From AWTP1-18 sp036504515 (GTDB taxonomy: Bacteria; Pseudomonadota; Gammaproteobacteria; Burkholderiales; Rhodocyclaceae): DNA of 64,000 nucleotides. Every line of letters starts with the position of its first letter. The stretch's first letter is position 1. Below are positions 1 through 8,911 of this stretch, piece after piece. Location: contig DASXVA010000001.1 in assembly GCA_036504515.1 (NCBI GenBank), forward strand, positions 186,001-250,000. Reading direction: 5' to 3'. The notes beneath the pieces were generated by a model. That model searched no databases and was not told the origin of the DNA. It saw nothing but the letters and a program-made list of their open reading frames with translations. The translations under genes and the position numbers were made by a program.

Positions 1-1560
1 ATTGATCTTGCCGGTGTGCCCACCACGGCCGCTTGCCGCGAGTATGCCTACACGCCGGAACAGAACGCCTTCGTCGTCCAGCAACTGATGGACGCCGGCG
101 CCATTCCCGTTGGCAAAACCAATCTAGACCAGTTCGCCACGGGCCTCAACGGCACCCGCTCCCCCTACGGCCCCTGCCGCAACAGCTTCAACCCGGACTA
201 CATTTCCGGCGGTTCCAGCTCCGGCTCCGCCGTGGCCGTGGCCAAGGGCTATGTCAGTTTTTCTCTGGGCACCGACACGGCAGGATCGGGCCGAGTACCG
301 GCGGCCTTCAACAATCTGGTAGGCCACAAACCCAGCCTGGGCTGGATTTCCGCAACAGGCCTGGTGCCCGCCTGTCGCAGCCTGGACACCATTTCCGTTT
401 TCGCCCTCACGGCGGAGGATGCGGAAACCGTGATGACCGTGGCGGCGGCCTACGATCCAGCCGATCCCTTTTCCCGCAGGGTGGAAGGCCACGGCTTCGA
501 CTTCGGTAGCGCCATCGCTTTCAAGGTGGGCATCCCCAGGCGCGAGCAGTTGCAGTTCTTCGGCAACAAGGAAGCCGAAGAACTATTCGATGCAGCCGTG
601 GCAAGGCTCAAATCCCTCGGCGGCGCATGCGTCGAGATCGACCTGCAACCTTTCCTAGATACCGCCAAGCTGCTTTATGAAGGCCCCTGGGTGGCGGAGC
701 GTTATGCCGCCATCCGCGAATTCTTCGATGCCAATCCGGCTGCGCCTTTGCCTGTCATCCAGACCATCATCGGCGGGGCGAAAAAATGGTCCGCTGCCGA
801 CGCCTATGTCTACGGCTACAAGCTCAAGGCAGCCAAACGGCAATGCGATGGGGTCTGGCAAGCAGTGGACTGCATCGTCACCCCCACCGCCGGCACGATC
901 TATACCGTGGCCGAAATGGAAGCCAACCCGATCCAGTTGAATTCAAACCTGGGCTACTACACCAACTTCATGAACCTGCTGGACTATGCCGCCACGGCCA
1001 TACCCGCAGGCTTTCAGAAAGATGGCTTGCCCTTCGGCATCACCGCCTTTGCCCCGGCCCAGCAGGATGGGCCTTTACTCAGGCTGGCGGGTCGGATGCA
1101 AAAGGCATTGAAAGCAAAGTTGGGTGCTACCCAGCATGAACTACCTTCTTCCTCGGCAATGACCAAGCTCCCCAGCGGCCAGGCCCGAGTCGCCGTTTGC
1201 GGTGCCCACCTCTCCGGCCTACCCTTGAATTGGCAGCTCACCAGCCGCCATGGACGATTGCTCGCCACCGTGAACTCCGCCCCCGAGTACAAGTTCTACG
1301 CACTCCCCGGCGGCCCGCCCTATCGCCCGGGTATGGTGCGGGTAAGCGAAGGCGGCGGCGCCATTGCCATGGAAGTTTGGGAATTGCCGGCAAAAGAGTT
1401 CGGCAGCTTTGTTGCCGGCATTCCTGCCCCCCTGGGCATAGGCACGGTCAAGCTGGAGGATGGCAGTTCCGTGCAAGGCTTCGTCTGCGAGGCCATTGCC
1501 GCCCAGGGTGCCGAGGACATTACCCATTTGGGCAGTTGGCGGAAGTTCCAGCCGAAGTAA
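1..1560 (+). CDS. atzF: Allophanate hydrolase, 5' end missing
   Basis: Hydrolyses allophanate to ammonia and CO2, the second step of ATP-dependent urea breakdown after urea carboxylase. The reading frame is open from the first base of the window, so the start lies upstream and about 519 residues are visible. The amidase-signature core is clear: a Ser-Gly-rich GGSSSGSA segment and then GTDTAGSGR, which hold the cis-Ser and Ser nucleophile of the Ser-cisSer-Lys triad. The catalytic Lys is probably in VGKTNLD near the visible N-terminus. From about residue 385 a second domain (roughly 135 residues, begins RVAVCGAHLSG) matches the C-terminal domain of AtzF/DUR1-type enzymes rather than a plain amidase. 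Urea carboxylase genes would be expected upstream, outside the window. A hairpin terminator follows the stop directly. Confidence 0.93.
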   Translation: MDLAGVPTTAACREYAYTPEQNAFVVQQLMDAGAIPVGKTNLDQFATGLNGTRSPYGPCRNSFNPDYISGGSSSGSAVAVAKGYVSFSLGTDTAGSGRVPAAFNNLVGHKPSLGWISATGLVPACRSLDTISVFALTAEDAETVMTVAAAYDPADPFSRRVEGHGFDFGSAIAFKVGIPRREQLQFFGNKEAEELFDAAVARLKSLGGACVEIDLQPFLDTAKLLYEGPWVAERYAAIREFFDANPAAPLPVIQTIIGGAKKWSAADAYVYGYKLKAAKRQCDGVWQAVDCIVTPTAGTIYTVAEMEANPIQLNSNLGYYTNFMNLLDYAATAIPAGFQKDGLPFGITAFAPAQQDGPLLRLAGRMQKALKAKLGATQHELPSSSAMTKLPSGQARVAVCGAHLSGLPLNWQLTSRHGRLLATVNSAPEYKFYALPGGPPYRPGMVRVSEGGGAIAMEVWELPAKEFGSFVAGIPAPLGIGTVKLEDGSSVQGFVCEAIAAQGAEDITHLGSWRKFQPK

Positions 1561-1564
1561 TAAA

Positions 1565-1597
1565 AAAAGCCGAGTCGGCAATACCGGCTCGGCTTTT
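1565..1597 (+). terminator. Rho-independent terminator after atzF
   Basis: An inverted repeat AAGCCGAG / CTCGGCTT, with extra pairing inside the loop, ends in TTTT and starts 5 nt after the atzF stop. The A-run on the left arm may let it also work for the minus-strand CsbD gene. Confidence 0.85.
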
Positions 1598-1640
1598 CAA
1601 CCATTGTTCGCAGCACTAAACCGCGACAAGGGTGTTCGGA

Positions 1641-1871
1641 TCAGGAAACGACCTTGGGCTTGATGTCCTTGGTGTATTCCTCAAAGCTGACGATCTGCTT
1701 CTCGGCTTCTTCGGCGGTGATACCGTAGATTTCTTGCAGGGAGGCCAGCAGCGCCGCACGCTTGCCGGCAATGGTGTCCAGATGGGCATTGGTGATCTTG
1801 CCCCAACGAACCTTCAGCTTGCCCTTGAATTCTTCCCAGTTGCTTTCAGCACTTTCCCAGGTCATCGCCAT
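1641..1871 (-). CDS. CsbD family stress-response protein
   Basis: A 76-residue hydrophilic protein of the CsbD family, small proteins typically induced by general stress; the molecular role is unknown. The family signature is visible at the N-terminus (MTWESAESNWEEFKGKLK, then VRWGKIT). The C-terminal part resembles the proteobacterial version with GITAEEAEKQI. The start at 1871 is chosen because AAGGAG lies 7 nt upstream; a longer in-frame version to 1952 has no such site and a non-family N-terminus. It is transcribed divergently from a Crp/Fnr regulator, which suggests but does not prove control by it. Confidence 0.9.
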   Translation of the reverse strand: MAMTWESAESNWEEFKGKLKVRWGKITNAHLDTIAGKRAALLASLQEIYGITAEEAEKQIVSFEEYTKDIKPKVVS

Positions 1872-2190
1872 ATCAAACTCCTTGTGATTCCAATTCGAGA
1901 GGCGATATTGCCCAACGAGCATCCTGTTACCGCTTGCTTGCTCCGATGCCAAGTGCCAACCAGCAAGACTTCACGCAAACTCGAACGTGAGCTAAGACTA
2001 GTCGCAACGACTCCCACTGTCCGTGCGCTAGCGAACTTAGTGGGCAAATAACCTGAATTAAAAAAGGTTTTAACCCCTTGTCGGCCCCTGCGCGCACAAT
2101 GGGAGCCGATGACCCCAGCCGATCTAACGGTCTTTCATCCAACTGCACCGTCGGTGCGGTGCAACCGTTATGGTCATCTGGAGAACGCCT
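1872..2190. other. Intergenic region, csbD / Crp-Fnr divergent promoters
   Basis: About 320 nt without a convincing gene. It should hold the divergent promoters of the CsbD gene and the regulator. Visible elements are an A/T-rich segment near 2058-2075 and a small inverted repeat GCACC-GTC-GGTGC near 2145-2160. No classical FNR box (TTGAT-N4-ATCAA) was seen. Confidence 0.5.
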
Positions 2191-2883
2191 GTGCCCTCCC
2201 TGCATCACCCAAACCAGAACCGCCTGCTCGCGGTGCTGCCCGATGAGGATTACAGGCATCTGATCCCCCAGCTGGAATTGATGCCTCTACCCTTGGGCCT
2301 TGTCTTGCAAGAGCCCGGCGCCCTGATTCGATACGCCTACTTTCCCACAACCGCCATCATCTCCTTGCTGCATGTCATGCAAAGCGGCGCCTCGTCAGAA
2401 GTGGCTACGGTCGGTCGTGAAGGTTTGATTGGCACCGCGCTCTACCTAGGCAACGACACAGCGCCCAATAGGGCGATTGTGCAAAGTGCCGGTCATGGTT
2501 ATCGCTTGCCAGGACAAACCCTGCGGGAAGAATTCCAGAACAATGGTCCTTGGCAAGCCCTGCTACTGCGTTATACCCAGTCGCTACTCACCCAGACCGC
2601 CCAAACTGCCGTTTGCAATCGCCACCATTCCCTGGACCAACAATTCTGCCGCTGGCTGCTCCACTGCCTTGACCGCCAGAATTCCAACGATCTTGTTCTG
2701 ACCCAGGAACTGATCGCCAACCTTTTGGGCGTACGACGAGAAGGGATATCGGAAGCGGCCAGTAACGCCCAGAAGGCGGGATTGATCAAATACCAACGGG
2801 GCAAAGTCACTGTTCTGGACCGGGCGGGGCTGGAAGTAAAAGCCTGTGAGTGTTACAAGGTGATTAGAATGGCGATGGAATAA
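2191..2883 (+). CDS. Crp/Fnr family transcriptional regulator
   Basis: A regulator of about 230 residues with an N-terminal cyclic-nucleotide-binding-like beta-roll (to about residue 120), a long dimerisation helix and a C-terminal winged helix-turn-helix (LTQELIANLLGVRREGISEA). The Fnr-type cysteine cluster is absent, so an Fe-S oxygen sensor is unlikely. The effector is unknown; the beta-roll (EVATVGREGLIG) resembles the heterotrophic-beta Crp/Fnr subgroup that often sits by stress genes. GTG at 2191 is preferred over ATG at 2170 because GGAGA lies 7 nt before it and the extra residues add nothing conserved. Its divergent neighbour is the CsbD gene. Family assignment is firm, the regulon is inferred. 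Confidence 0.88.
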   Translation: MPSLHHPNQNRLLAVLPDEDYRHLIPQLELMPLPLGLVLQEPGALIRYAYFPTTAIISLLHVMQSGASSEVATVGREGLIGTALYLGNDTAPNRAIVQSAGHGYRLPGQTLREEFQNNGPWQALLLRYTQSLLTQTAQTAVCNRHHSLDQQFCRWLLHCLDRQNSNDLVLTQELIANLLGVRREGISEAASNAQKAGLIKYQRGKVTVLDRAGLEVKACECYKVIRMAME

Positions 2884-2930
2884 ATTTAATATCCATTCAT
2901 TCAACAGCAGCTCTCCACCATTGCCATCTA

Positions 2931-2951
2931 TCCCATGTCCATAGCATGGGA
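2931..2951. other. Inverted repeat after the Crp/Fnr gene
   Basis: TCCCATG-N7-CATGGGA forms a 7-bp stem 50 nt after the regulator stop. No T-run follows, so it is either a weak terminator or an operator for the downstream c-di-GMP gene. Confidence 0.35.
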
Positions 2952-3078
2952 ATGGAATTACCCTGTACCGTGATCAAGTCCATCCTACTGGTATCAATTT
3001 CGTCAATTACGCCTTGGGATCGGTCACGACTAGTAGCAGAATATAGACAGTCAATATTTGACTTTGCAGAGGATTCCC

Positions 3079-6000
3079 TTGAAACCTCCCACCAGTTTTG
3101 AAGCCAAGGTACGCGTCACCTTTACCGCTGCAGTACTGGTGGTCCTTGTACTTTCCATTACAACCTGGAAGTTGTCGCAGGATGCGTCCGAGGCAGCGCA
3201 GTGGGTATCCCACACCCATGAAGTGCTCGGCGCACTGACCGAGGTTGAAGCGAATACCTTACAGATAGAACTGACCACTCAAAGTTTCAGAATTACTGGT
3301 GACCCGGCGTTCATCGCCGAACGGGACAAAACGATTGCCGCTCGAGAAATCGTCCTGGCCAAAATCAAGCAACTACTAAATGACAATCCTCTTCAGCAGG
3401 AACGCTGGGCGTTGTTGCGGCAAGTCATTGATCAACGCCTAGCCATTTCTCGCCATATCCAGTCATTGCGCAAAAGTGAAGGCGTCGATGCGGCTAATGC
3501 CTATACCGCAACGGCACCGCTACGAGAAACCAGGGAGCGTTTGTATCAACTGCTGAAAGATATGGAGTTGGAAGAGAACCGGTTGTTGGAGAGCCGCAGC
3601 GGTGAGCAATTACGAACCCGCCAGGCAATGCTCATGGCAGGCACGCTGGTTTCCTTATTGTTATTTTCCCTACTCACGGCAACCTACATCTTGATCCGAC
3701 GTCAATTGCAAAGGACGGAGGAAAGCCAGCGCGCCCTTGCCGATAGCGAAGAAAACCTTTCCATAACCCTGCACTCGATTGGGGATGCCGTGCTGGCAAC
3801 GGATGCCAGGGGATACATCACTCACATGAATCCTGTGGCGGAAAAACTCACGGGCTGGTCCCTGGAAGATGCTCGTGGTCATGCAGTGGATGAGGTCTTT
3901 TGCATCATCAATGAAAAAACCCGCGAGCCTGCGGTTATCCCGGTCAGTACCGTCCTCGCCACCGGACTTGTCCAGGGGCTTGCCAACCATACGGCCCTGA
4001 TCGCCCGGGACGGAAGCGAATGTCCCATTGCCGACAGTGCTGCACCTATCTGCGATACCGATGGCAATATCCGTGGCGTAGTCCTTGTTTTTCGCGATGT
4101 CAGTGCCGAGAGAACGGCAGAGCAGTTGATCCTTGAGCAGAACGACCTGCTGGAACAGCGGGTACAAGAACGGACAGCACAGCTACGGGAGAGTGAAAAC
4201 CATCTGCACAGCGTTATCAGCAGCGTCCCGGCCCTGATCGCCTATGTCGATGCAGCGCAACGCTACGTCTACGTCAACGAACAATACCGGCAACGCTTCG
4301 CGCCGACCAAGGAAAGTATTGCGGGCTATACCGTGAAGGAAATACTGGGAGACGAGCGCTATGCCATCGCATCTCCGCTGATTGCCCGGGCCCTTCAAGG
4401 AGAGCCACAAAGCTACGACTGGCAGCCATTTCCTGGCATCTGGCAAGTAATCAACTATGCCCCCATGAAGGATAGTCAGGGCAGGGTTGCCGGCTACTAC
4501 GTGCTGGGAACCGACATTACCGCCCGCAAGGAAGCCGAGGAGAAAAATCAGGAGCTCAATAAAAAACTTGAGCAACACGTCTCCGAACTTGAGCATGTCA
4601 GCCGTGCGCTACGAACCCTGAGTGCAGGGAACCGCACCATGCTGCGCGCCACCGATGAACAGTCGTTGCTCGAGAGCATGTGTAGTGCCATTGTGGAGGC
4701 GGGCAAATACGATACCGCCGTGGTTTGGTATCGCGTTGACGACGATGAAAAATCCATGCTGCCCATGGCCGAGAGCGGCTATCCAGCCGGCCTTGCCACC
4801 TTGCGCATGCTCAAGACAACCTGGGCCGATGACGAGCACGGGCGCGGCGTGGTTGCCACGACGATCCGCAATGGCCAGGCGAACATTGTTCTCGACCTGC
4901 GGGAAGATCCAAACTATGCCCCCTGGCGGCCCAAGCTCCACAACTATGCTTCCGCAATCGCCTGCCCCCTGCGGGTTGGCGGCGTGGTCATCGGTGCCCT
5001 AGCTATCTATGACGCGGAGCCGAATACCTTCGGCCAGGATGAGGTGACCCTGCTGACCGAATCCGCCGACGATCTCGCCTTCGGTATCGCTACCCTGCGT
5101 GTTCGCGTTGAGCAGAAAAAGAATCAGGAGGCCATGCACCAACTGACTCGCTACGATCCGCTCACGGGTCTTCCGAATGAAACCCAATTAACCGAATTGA
5201 TTACGACGGCGGTGGATGTCAGTCACAGACTAGGGCAAGCCTTCGCCTTGCTGCAGGTCAATATTGAACGGCTGAGTGAAATCAACGACGCCCTCGGATT
5301 CCACCACGGAGACGATTTACTGCGAGAGTTCGGCGCCCGGCTGCGCAATGCCGTGCCGGCGTCCGCCAGCGTTGCACGGTTGCGGGGAGACGAATTCGCC
5401 ATTCTCTTGCCTGACAGCGACGTTACCGCCGCCATCGCCATGGTGCAGCGACTGGAAACCCTATTGAAACAACCCTTCCTGATTGCCGAAATTCCCCTCG
5501 ACATACTGGCAAAGATTGGTGTCGTTCTGTTCCCCGAGCACGGCACAACTTCCCACGATCTTTACCGCCACATGGACATCGCCCTGCATCTGGCTAAAAA
5601 GAAGGGGATCGGTTACGCAATTTTCAACCCGACTCAGAGTCCCGATCAATCACGGCGTCTCATGATCGCCAGCGAGTTGCGGCGAGCCATCGAGAACGGC
5701 GATCTTTTGCTCTATTTACAGCCCAAAGTGGAAATGGCAAGCGGCCAGGTTTGCGGTGCTGAAGGATTGGTGCGCTGGAAGCACGCAACACGGGGCTTGA
5801 TTCCTCCCGGTGAATTCATCGGTCTGGCCGAAAGCACCGGCCTGATCAAACCGCTCACAGAATGGGTGATCGAAACAGCCTTGAGGCTTAACCAGAGGTG
5901 GCAACAGCAGGGCTGCGAAATGCCCATTGCGGTAAATCTCTCGGCATTGAATCTGCGGGATGAAAATCTTCTGGAAAAGATTCACAGTTTGCGCACGACC

Positions 6001-6441
6001 TTTGGCGCAATGCCGGGCCTGTTTGAAATCGAGTTAACCGAAAGTGCGGTGATGGAAGATGCCGCCTTTGCCCTGCATGTCTTGCATGGCTTGCGCGCCC
6101 AGGGTATCTCGCTTTACATCGATGATTTCGGTACGGGCTACTCTTCCCTGAGCTATCTGCAACAGTTGCCAGTCGAGTACATCAAAATCGATCAATCCTT
6201 CGTACGGGACATGGGAACCAACAAAGACTCCGAGTTGATCGTACGGTCCACCATCGACCTTGTGCACGACCTTGGCCGCAAGGTCGTTGCCGAAGGTATC
6301 GAAACCCGCGAGATATGGGATCACCTTGCCCGGCTGGGGTGCGACATGGCCCAGGGTTACTTCATCGCCAAGCCGATGCCGTCGGAAGAGTTTCCGGCCT
6401 GGGTCGAACGCTTTCGCGCAACAGGCATCGGCTCACGATAA
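3079..6441 (+). CDS. CHASE3-PAS-PAS-GAF-GGDEF-EAL c-di-GMP protein
   Basis: An inner-membrane signalling protein of about 1120 residues. Order of domains: TM helix (about 10-32), periplasmic CHASE3-type helical sensor (to about 190), second TM helix (195-220), PAS (230-350), coiled coil, second PAS (about 375-480), GAF (505-680), GGDEF (690-850), EAL (865-1115). The GGDEF domain looks inactive: the signature reads RGDEF, the upstream metal-binding region reads VNIERL where an acidic residue is usual, and no RxxD inhibitory site is present. The EAL domain keeps key residues (EGL-VRW, ELTES, DDFGTGYSSL, KIDQSF, AEGIET), so net c-di-GMP phosphodiesterase activity is likely. TTG at 3079 is preferred because AGAGGA lies 5 nt upstream; TTG 3058 is possible. 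It stands alone, with no obvious operon partner. Confidence 0.85.
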   Translation: MKPPTSFEAKVRVTFTAAVLVVLVLSITTWKLSQDASEAAQWVSHTHEVLGALTEVEANTLQIELTTQSFRITGDPAFIAERDKTIAAREIVLAKIKQLLNDNPLQQERWALLRQVIDQRLAISRHIQSLRKSEGVDAANAYTATAPLRETRERLYQLLKDMELEENRLLESRSGEQLRTRQAMLMAGTLVSLLLFSLLTATYILIRRQLQRTEESQRALADSEENLSITLHSIGDAVLATDARGYITHMNPVAEKLTGWSLEDARGHAVDEVFCIINEKTREPAVIPVSTVLATGLVQGLANHTALIARDGSECPIADSAAPICDTDGNIRGVVLVFRDVSAERTAEQLILEQNDLLEQRVQERTAQLRESENHLHSVISSVPALIAYVDAAQRYVYVNEQYRQRFAPTKESIAGYTVKEILGDERYAIASPLIARALQGEPQSYDWQPFPGIWQVINYAPMKDSQGRVAGYYVLGTDITARKEAEEKNQELNKKLEQHVSELEHVSRALRTLSAGNRTMLRATDEQSLLESMCSAIVEAGKYDTAVVWYRVDDDEKSMLPMAESGYPAGLATLRMLKTTWADDEHGRGVVATTIRNGQANIVLDLREDPNYAPWRPKLHNYASAIACPLRVGGVVIGALAIYDAEPNTFGQDEVTLLTESADDLAFGIATLRVRVEQKKNQEAMHQLTRYDPLTGLPNETQLTELITTAVDVSHRLGQAFALLQVNIERLSEINDALGFHHGDDLLREFGARLRNAVPASASVARLRGDEFAILLPDSDVTAAIAMVQRLETLLKQPFLIAEIPLDILAKIGVVLFPEHGTTSHDLYRHMDIALHLAKKKGIGYAIFNPTQSPDQSRRLMIASELRRAIENGDLLLYLQPKVEMASGQVCGAEGLVRWKHATRGLIPPGEFIGLAESTGLIKPLTEWVIETALRLNQRWQQQGCEMPIAVNLSALNLRDENLLEKIHSLRTTFGAMPGLFEIELTESAVMEDAAFALHVLHGLRAQGISLYIDDFGTGYSSLSYLQQLPVEYIKIDQSFVRDMGTNKDSELIVRSTIDLVHDLGRKVVAEGIETREIWDHLARLGCDMAQGYFIAKPMPSEEFPAWVERFRATGIGSR

Positions 6442-6525
6442 ACGGAGCCAGCGCCAAAATACCGCGGCCTGTCCGGCGCAATGTTGAAAGGCCAAAATTC
6501 CGCTTCAACAGCGCTACGGAAGCCC

Positions 6526-6996
6526 TTACTTGGCCTTGACAGTGTCTTGTCCGCTCATCTGCCGTGACGTTACCGTAATCGACACCATCGTCCCGCCGAG
6601 GGAAGAAGGCTCGATTTGGATCAACGCGACGCGATCACTGCGCTGGTAAGTCAGGATGCTGGTCTGGGCCTGCACGGCAGTAACGAGGCTCCAGCCGAAT
6701 GAGGCCATGCCGTTGTAGAAGTGATTGAACACCTGTACCGGCGGCAAGTCAGTCTTGAGTACGATGCGCCCCAGCCACTTGTCATTGGCACCCATGATCA
6801 AAGACTTTTCCGTATCCAGCTTGGCACCGGCGGGAATGGCAATGTCGGAAACCTGCAAGGTATTGGACGCGGCGACAGCACCGGCTTTGTCGGGATTGGC
6901 GGCGCCGACCAAGGGTTGGCTGGTAGCGCAGGCGCCCAAGAGCAAGGTGGCGCCGGTGATGAGGATCAGCGAACGGCAGGGGTGGGATGGCGTCAT
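6526..6996 (-). CDS. Putative lipoprotein, unknown function
   Basis: A 156-residue protein with a type II signal peptide: Arg in the n-region, a hydrophobic stretch and the lipobox LLGAC, so it should be lipidated at Cys about 24 and sit in the outer or inner membrane facing the periplasm. The mature part is small and soluble, with alternating hydrophobic beta-like segments (WLGRIVLKTD, VALIQIEPSS, MVSITVTSRQ). I do not recognise the family. The start at 6996 is chosen because it gives a proper signal peptide; a longer frame to 7053 would bury it. It converges on the c-di-GMP gene. Confidence 0.75.
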   Translation of the reverse strand: MTPSHPCRSLILITGATLLLGACATSQPLVGAANPDKAGAVAASNTLQVSDIAIPAGAKLDTEKSLIMGANDKWLGRIVLKTDLPPVQVFNHFYNGMASFGWSLVTAVQAQTSILTYQRSDRVALIQIEPSSLGGTMVSITVTSRQMSGQDTVKAK

Positions 6997-7068
6997 GAAT
7001 GAACTCCGTAATCCGAATCGGTGAAAGTCGAAATTGAAAATTGGTAACTGCATTCTATTGTGCCCGAG

Positions 7069-7968
7069 CTAACTCAAATTGGGTGCCATCACTTCCTTTA
7101 GCCAAGCCATGAATACCTGCACCCGCTTGGGCAAATGGCGGCGATTAGGCAGCAACAGGGAAACCGGCATGGGTAGGGCACGATGCTTGGGTAAAACCTC
7201 GACCAGGCGCCCGGCATCGATCAGGGACTGGTTGCCGACTCGGGGGATCTGCACCAAACCCAATCCGGCGAGGCAAGCACTACGGTAAGCATCAGAATTA
7301 TTCACGGTGACGGGGCCAGCCATGGGAATAAAGTTCGTCTGCTGACCGTCGAAGTATTCAAACCCCGCCGACTTGCCACCGGGGGTAGTGACGTAGTGCA
7401 CCAGTTGATGCCGGGCAAGATCGGCAAGCTTGCGCGGCGTGCCGAAACGGGCCAGATAATCGGGGCTAGCGCAGTTGAGCAATTCAAAGGTCCCCAGGGG
7501 CCGAGCCACCAGGGTCGAATCCGTCAAAATGCCAATGCGCAGTACGCAGTCGAAGCCTTCTTGAATCAGGTCCACGCGGCGGTCGGTGCTGCAAATGTCG
7601 ATTTCCAGTTTGGGATGGGCCTGAAGAAACTCCGGCAGGCGGGGAATGACAATGTGGTCCGCCACCCCCAGAGGCATGTCCACCCGCAGGCGACCTTCCA
7701 GGTCTTCGGCACCCCGCTGGAAAAGGCCCTCCAGTTCATCCATTTCCTCCAGCACATTCTTGCAGCGCTCGTAGCAGAGGCTGCCGTCATGGGTCATCTG
7801 TACCTTGCGTGTGGTCCGCTGCAGGAGGCGAGCACCGAACAGGTTTTCCAGCTGTTTGATGGCCTCCGACACGCTGGCCTTGGGCAGCCCGAGCTGATCT
7901 GCTGCTTGGGTAAAACTGGCCAGATCGGCCACCCGGACGAAAACTTTCATGGCCTCCAGCTTGTTCAT
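7069..7968 (-). CDS. LysR family transcriptional regulator
   Basis: A 299-residue LysR-type regulator: an N-terminal winged helix-turn-helix (residues 1-60, FTQAADQLGLPKASVSEAI) and a C-terminal periplasmic-binding-like effector domain. The start at 7968 has AAGGAGG at ideal spacing; an upstream in-frame start is less likely. It is divergent from the SDR oxidoreductase gene with a 139-nt gap, the usual arrangement of a LysR regulator controlling its neighbour. The wHTH resembles the group of LysR proteins (LEAMKVFVRV) often found beside oxidoreductases. The effector is unknown. Confidence 0.93.
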   Translation of the reverse strand: MNKLEAMKVFVRVADLASFTQAADQLGLPKASVSEAIKQLENLFGARLLQRTTRKVQMTHDGSLCYERCKNVLEEMDELEGLFQRGAEDLEGRLRVDMPLGVADHIVIPRLPEFLQAHPKLEIDICSTDRRVDLIQEGFDCVLRIGILTDSTLVARPLGTFELLNCASPDYLARFGTPRKLADLARHQLVHYVTTPGGKSAGFEYFDGQQTNFIPMAGPVTVNNSDAYRSACLAGLGLVQIPRVGNQSLIDAGRLVEVLPKHRALPMPVSLLLPNRRHLPKRVQVFMAWLKEVMAPNLS

Positions 7969-8107
7969 GCCCCTCCTTTGCAACCTTATTGTTCGGATAA
8001 TTTGAACAGTCTAACCACGTTCCACGGCTTTATCCCCAACCATCCCGGGAATATTCTGGCTTCCGTCAGCAAGATTCTCGATTCCATCCACTACCGGGAG
8101 AAATACC

Positions 8108-8866
8108 ATGAGCAACAAGATCGCCATCATCACTGGCGCCAGCCGCGGCCTTGGCAAGAATACCGCCCTCCATCTGGCAAGCAAGGGCACAGACATCATC
8201 CTGACCTATCACAGCCGCAAGAAAGAGGCAGATGCAGTGGTCGCTGAAATCGAACAATCAGGCCGCAAGGCGGCTGCCCTGCAACTGGACACAGGCAACA
8301 GCGCCTCCTTCCCGGCCTTTGCCTCCGGGGTCAAAGCCTTACTGTCTAACCAGTGGCAACGGGGCAGTGCGGACTACTTGGTGAACAACGCCGGGATTGG
8401 CATCAACGTGCCCTTCGCCGACACCACGGAAGCCCAGTTCGACCAACTGATGAACATCCACCTCAAGGGCACTTTTTTCCTGACTCAACACTTGCTCCCC
8501 CTGATCGCCGATGGTGGCGCCATTGTTAATCTGTCCAGCGGACTCGCCCGTTTCGCCCTGCCCGGCTACGCAGCCTACGGGGCCATGAAAGGAGCCGTCG
8601 AAGTGCTGACCCGTTACCTGGCTAAGGAGTTGGGGCCACGAGGCATCCGGGTCAATGTGATCGCACCCGGTGCCATTGAGACGGATTTCGGCGGTGGTGC
8701 GGCCCGGGACAATGCTCAAGTGAACAGTTTTATTGCCTCCCAGACGGCCCTGGGCCGAGTCGGCCTCCCGGACGATATCGGCGGCGCCATTGCCGCTCTG
8801 CTCTCCGACGACAGCTGTTGGGTCAATGGGCAGCGCATCGAGGTTTCCGGCGGCATGTTCCTGTAA
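8108..8866 (+). CDS. SDR family oxidoreductase
   Basis: A 252-residue classical short-chain dehydrogenase/reductase. The Rossmann cofactor motif TGASRGLG is at the N-terminus, NNAG near residue 93, and the catalytic Tyr-x-x-x-Lys reads YGAMK near 158, preceded by the catalytic Ser region (VNLSSG). Basic residues after beta-2 (HSRKKEA) favour NADPH over NADH. Substrate cannot be told from sequence. A good ribosome site (GGGAGA) precedes ATG 8108. Control by the divergent LysR regulator is inferred from the arrangement. Confidence 0.93.
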   Translation: MSNKIAIITGASRGLGKNTALHLASKGTDIILTYHSRKKEADAVVAEIEQSGRKAAALQLDTGNSASFPAFASGVKALLSNQWQRGSADYLVNNAGIGINVPFADTTEAQFDQLMNIHLKGTFFLTQHLLPLIADGGAIVNLSSGLARFALPGYAAYGAMKGAVEVLTRYLAKELGPRGIRVNVIAPGAIETDFGGGAARDNAQVNSFIASQTALGRVGLPDDIGGAIAALLSDDSCWVNGQRIEVSGGMFL

Positions 8867-8911
8867 TCCTCTGTCGGGGTTGGTCTTCAGCAGAGCCGCT
8901 AGAATGGCTCC

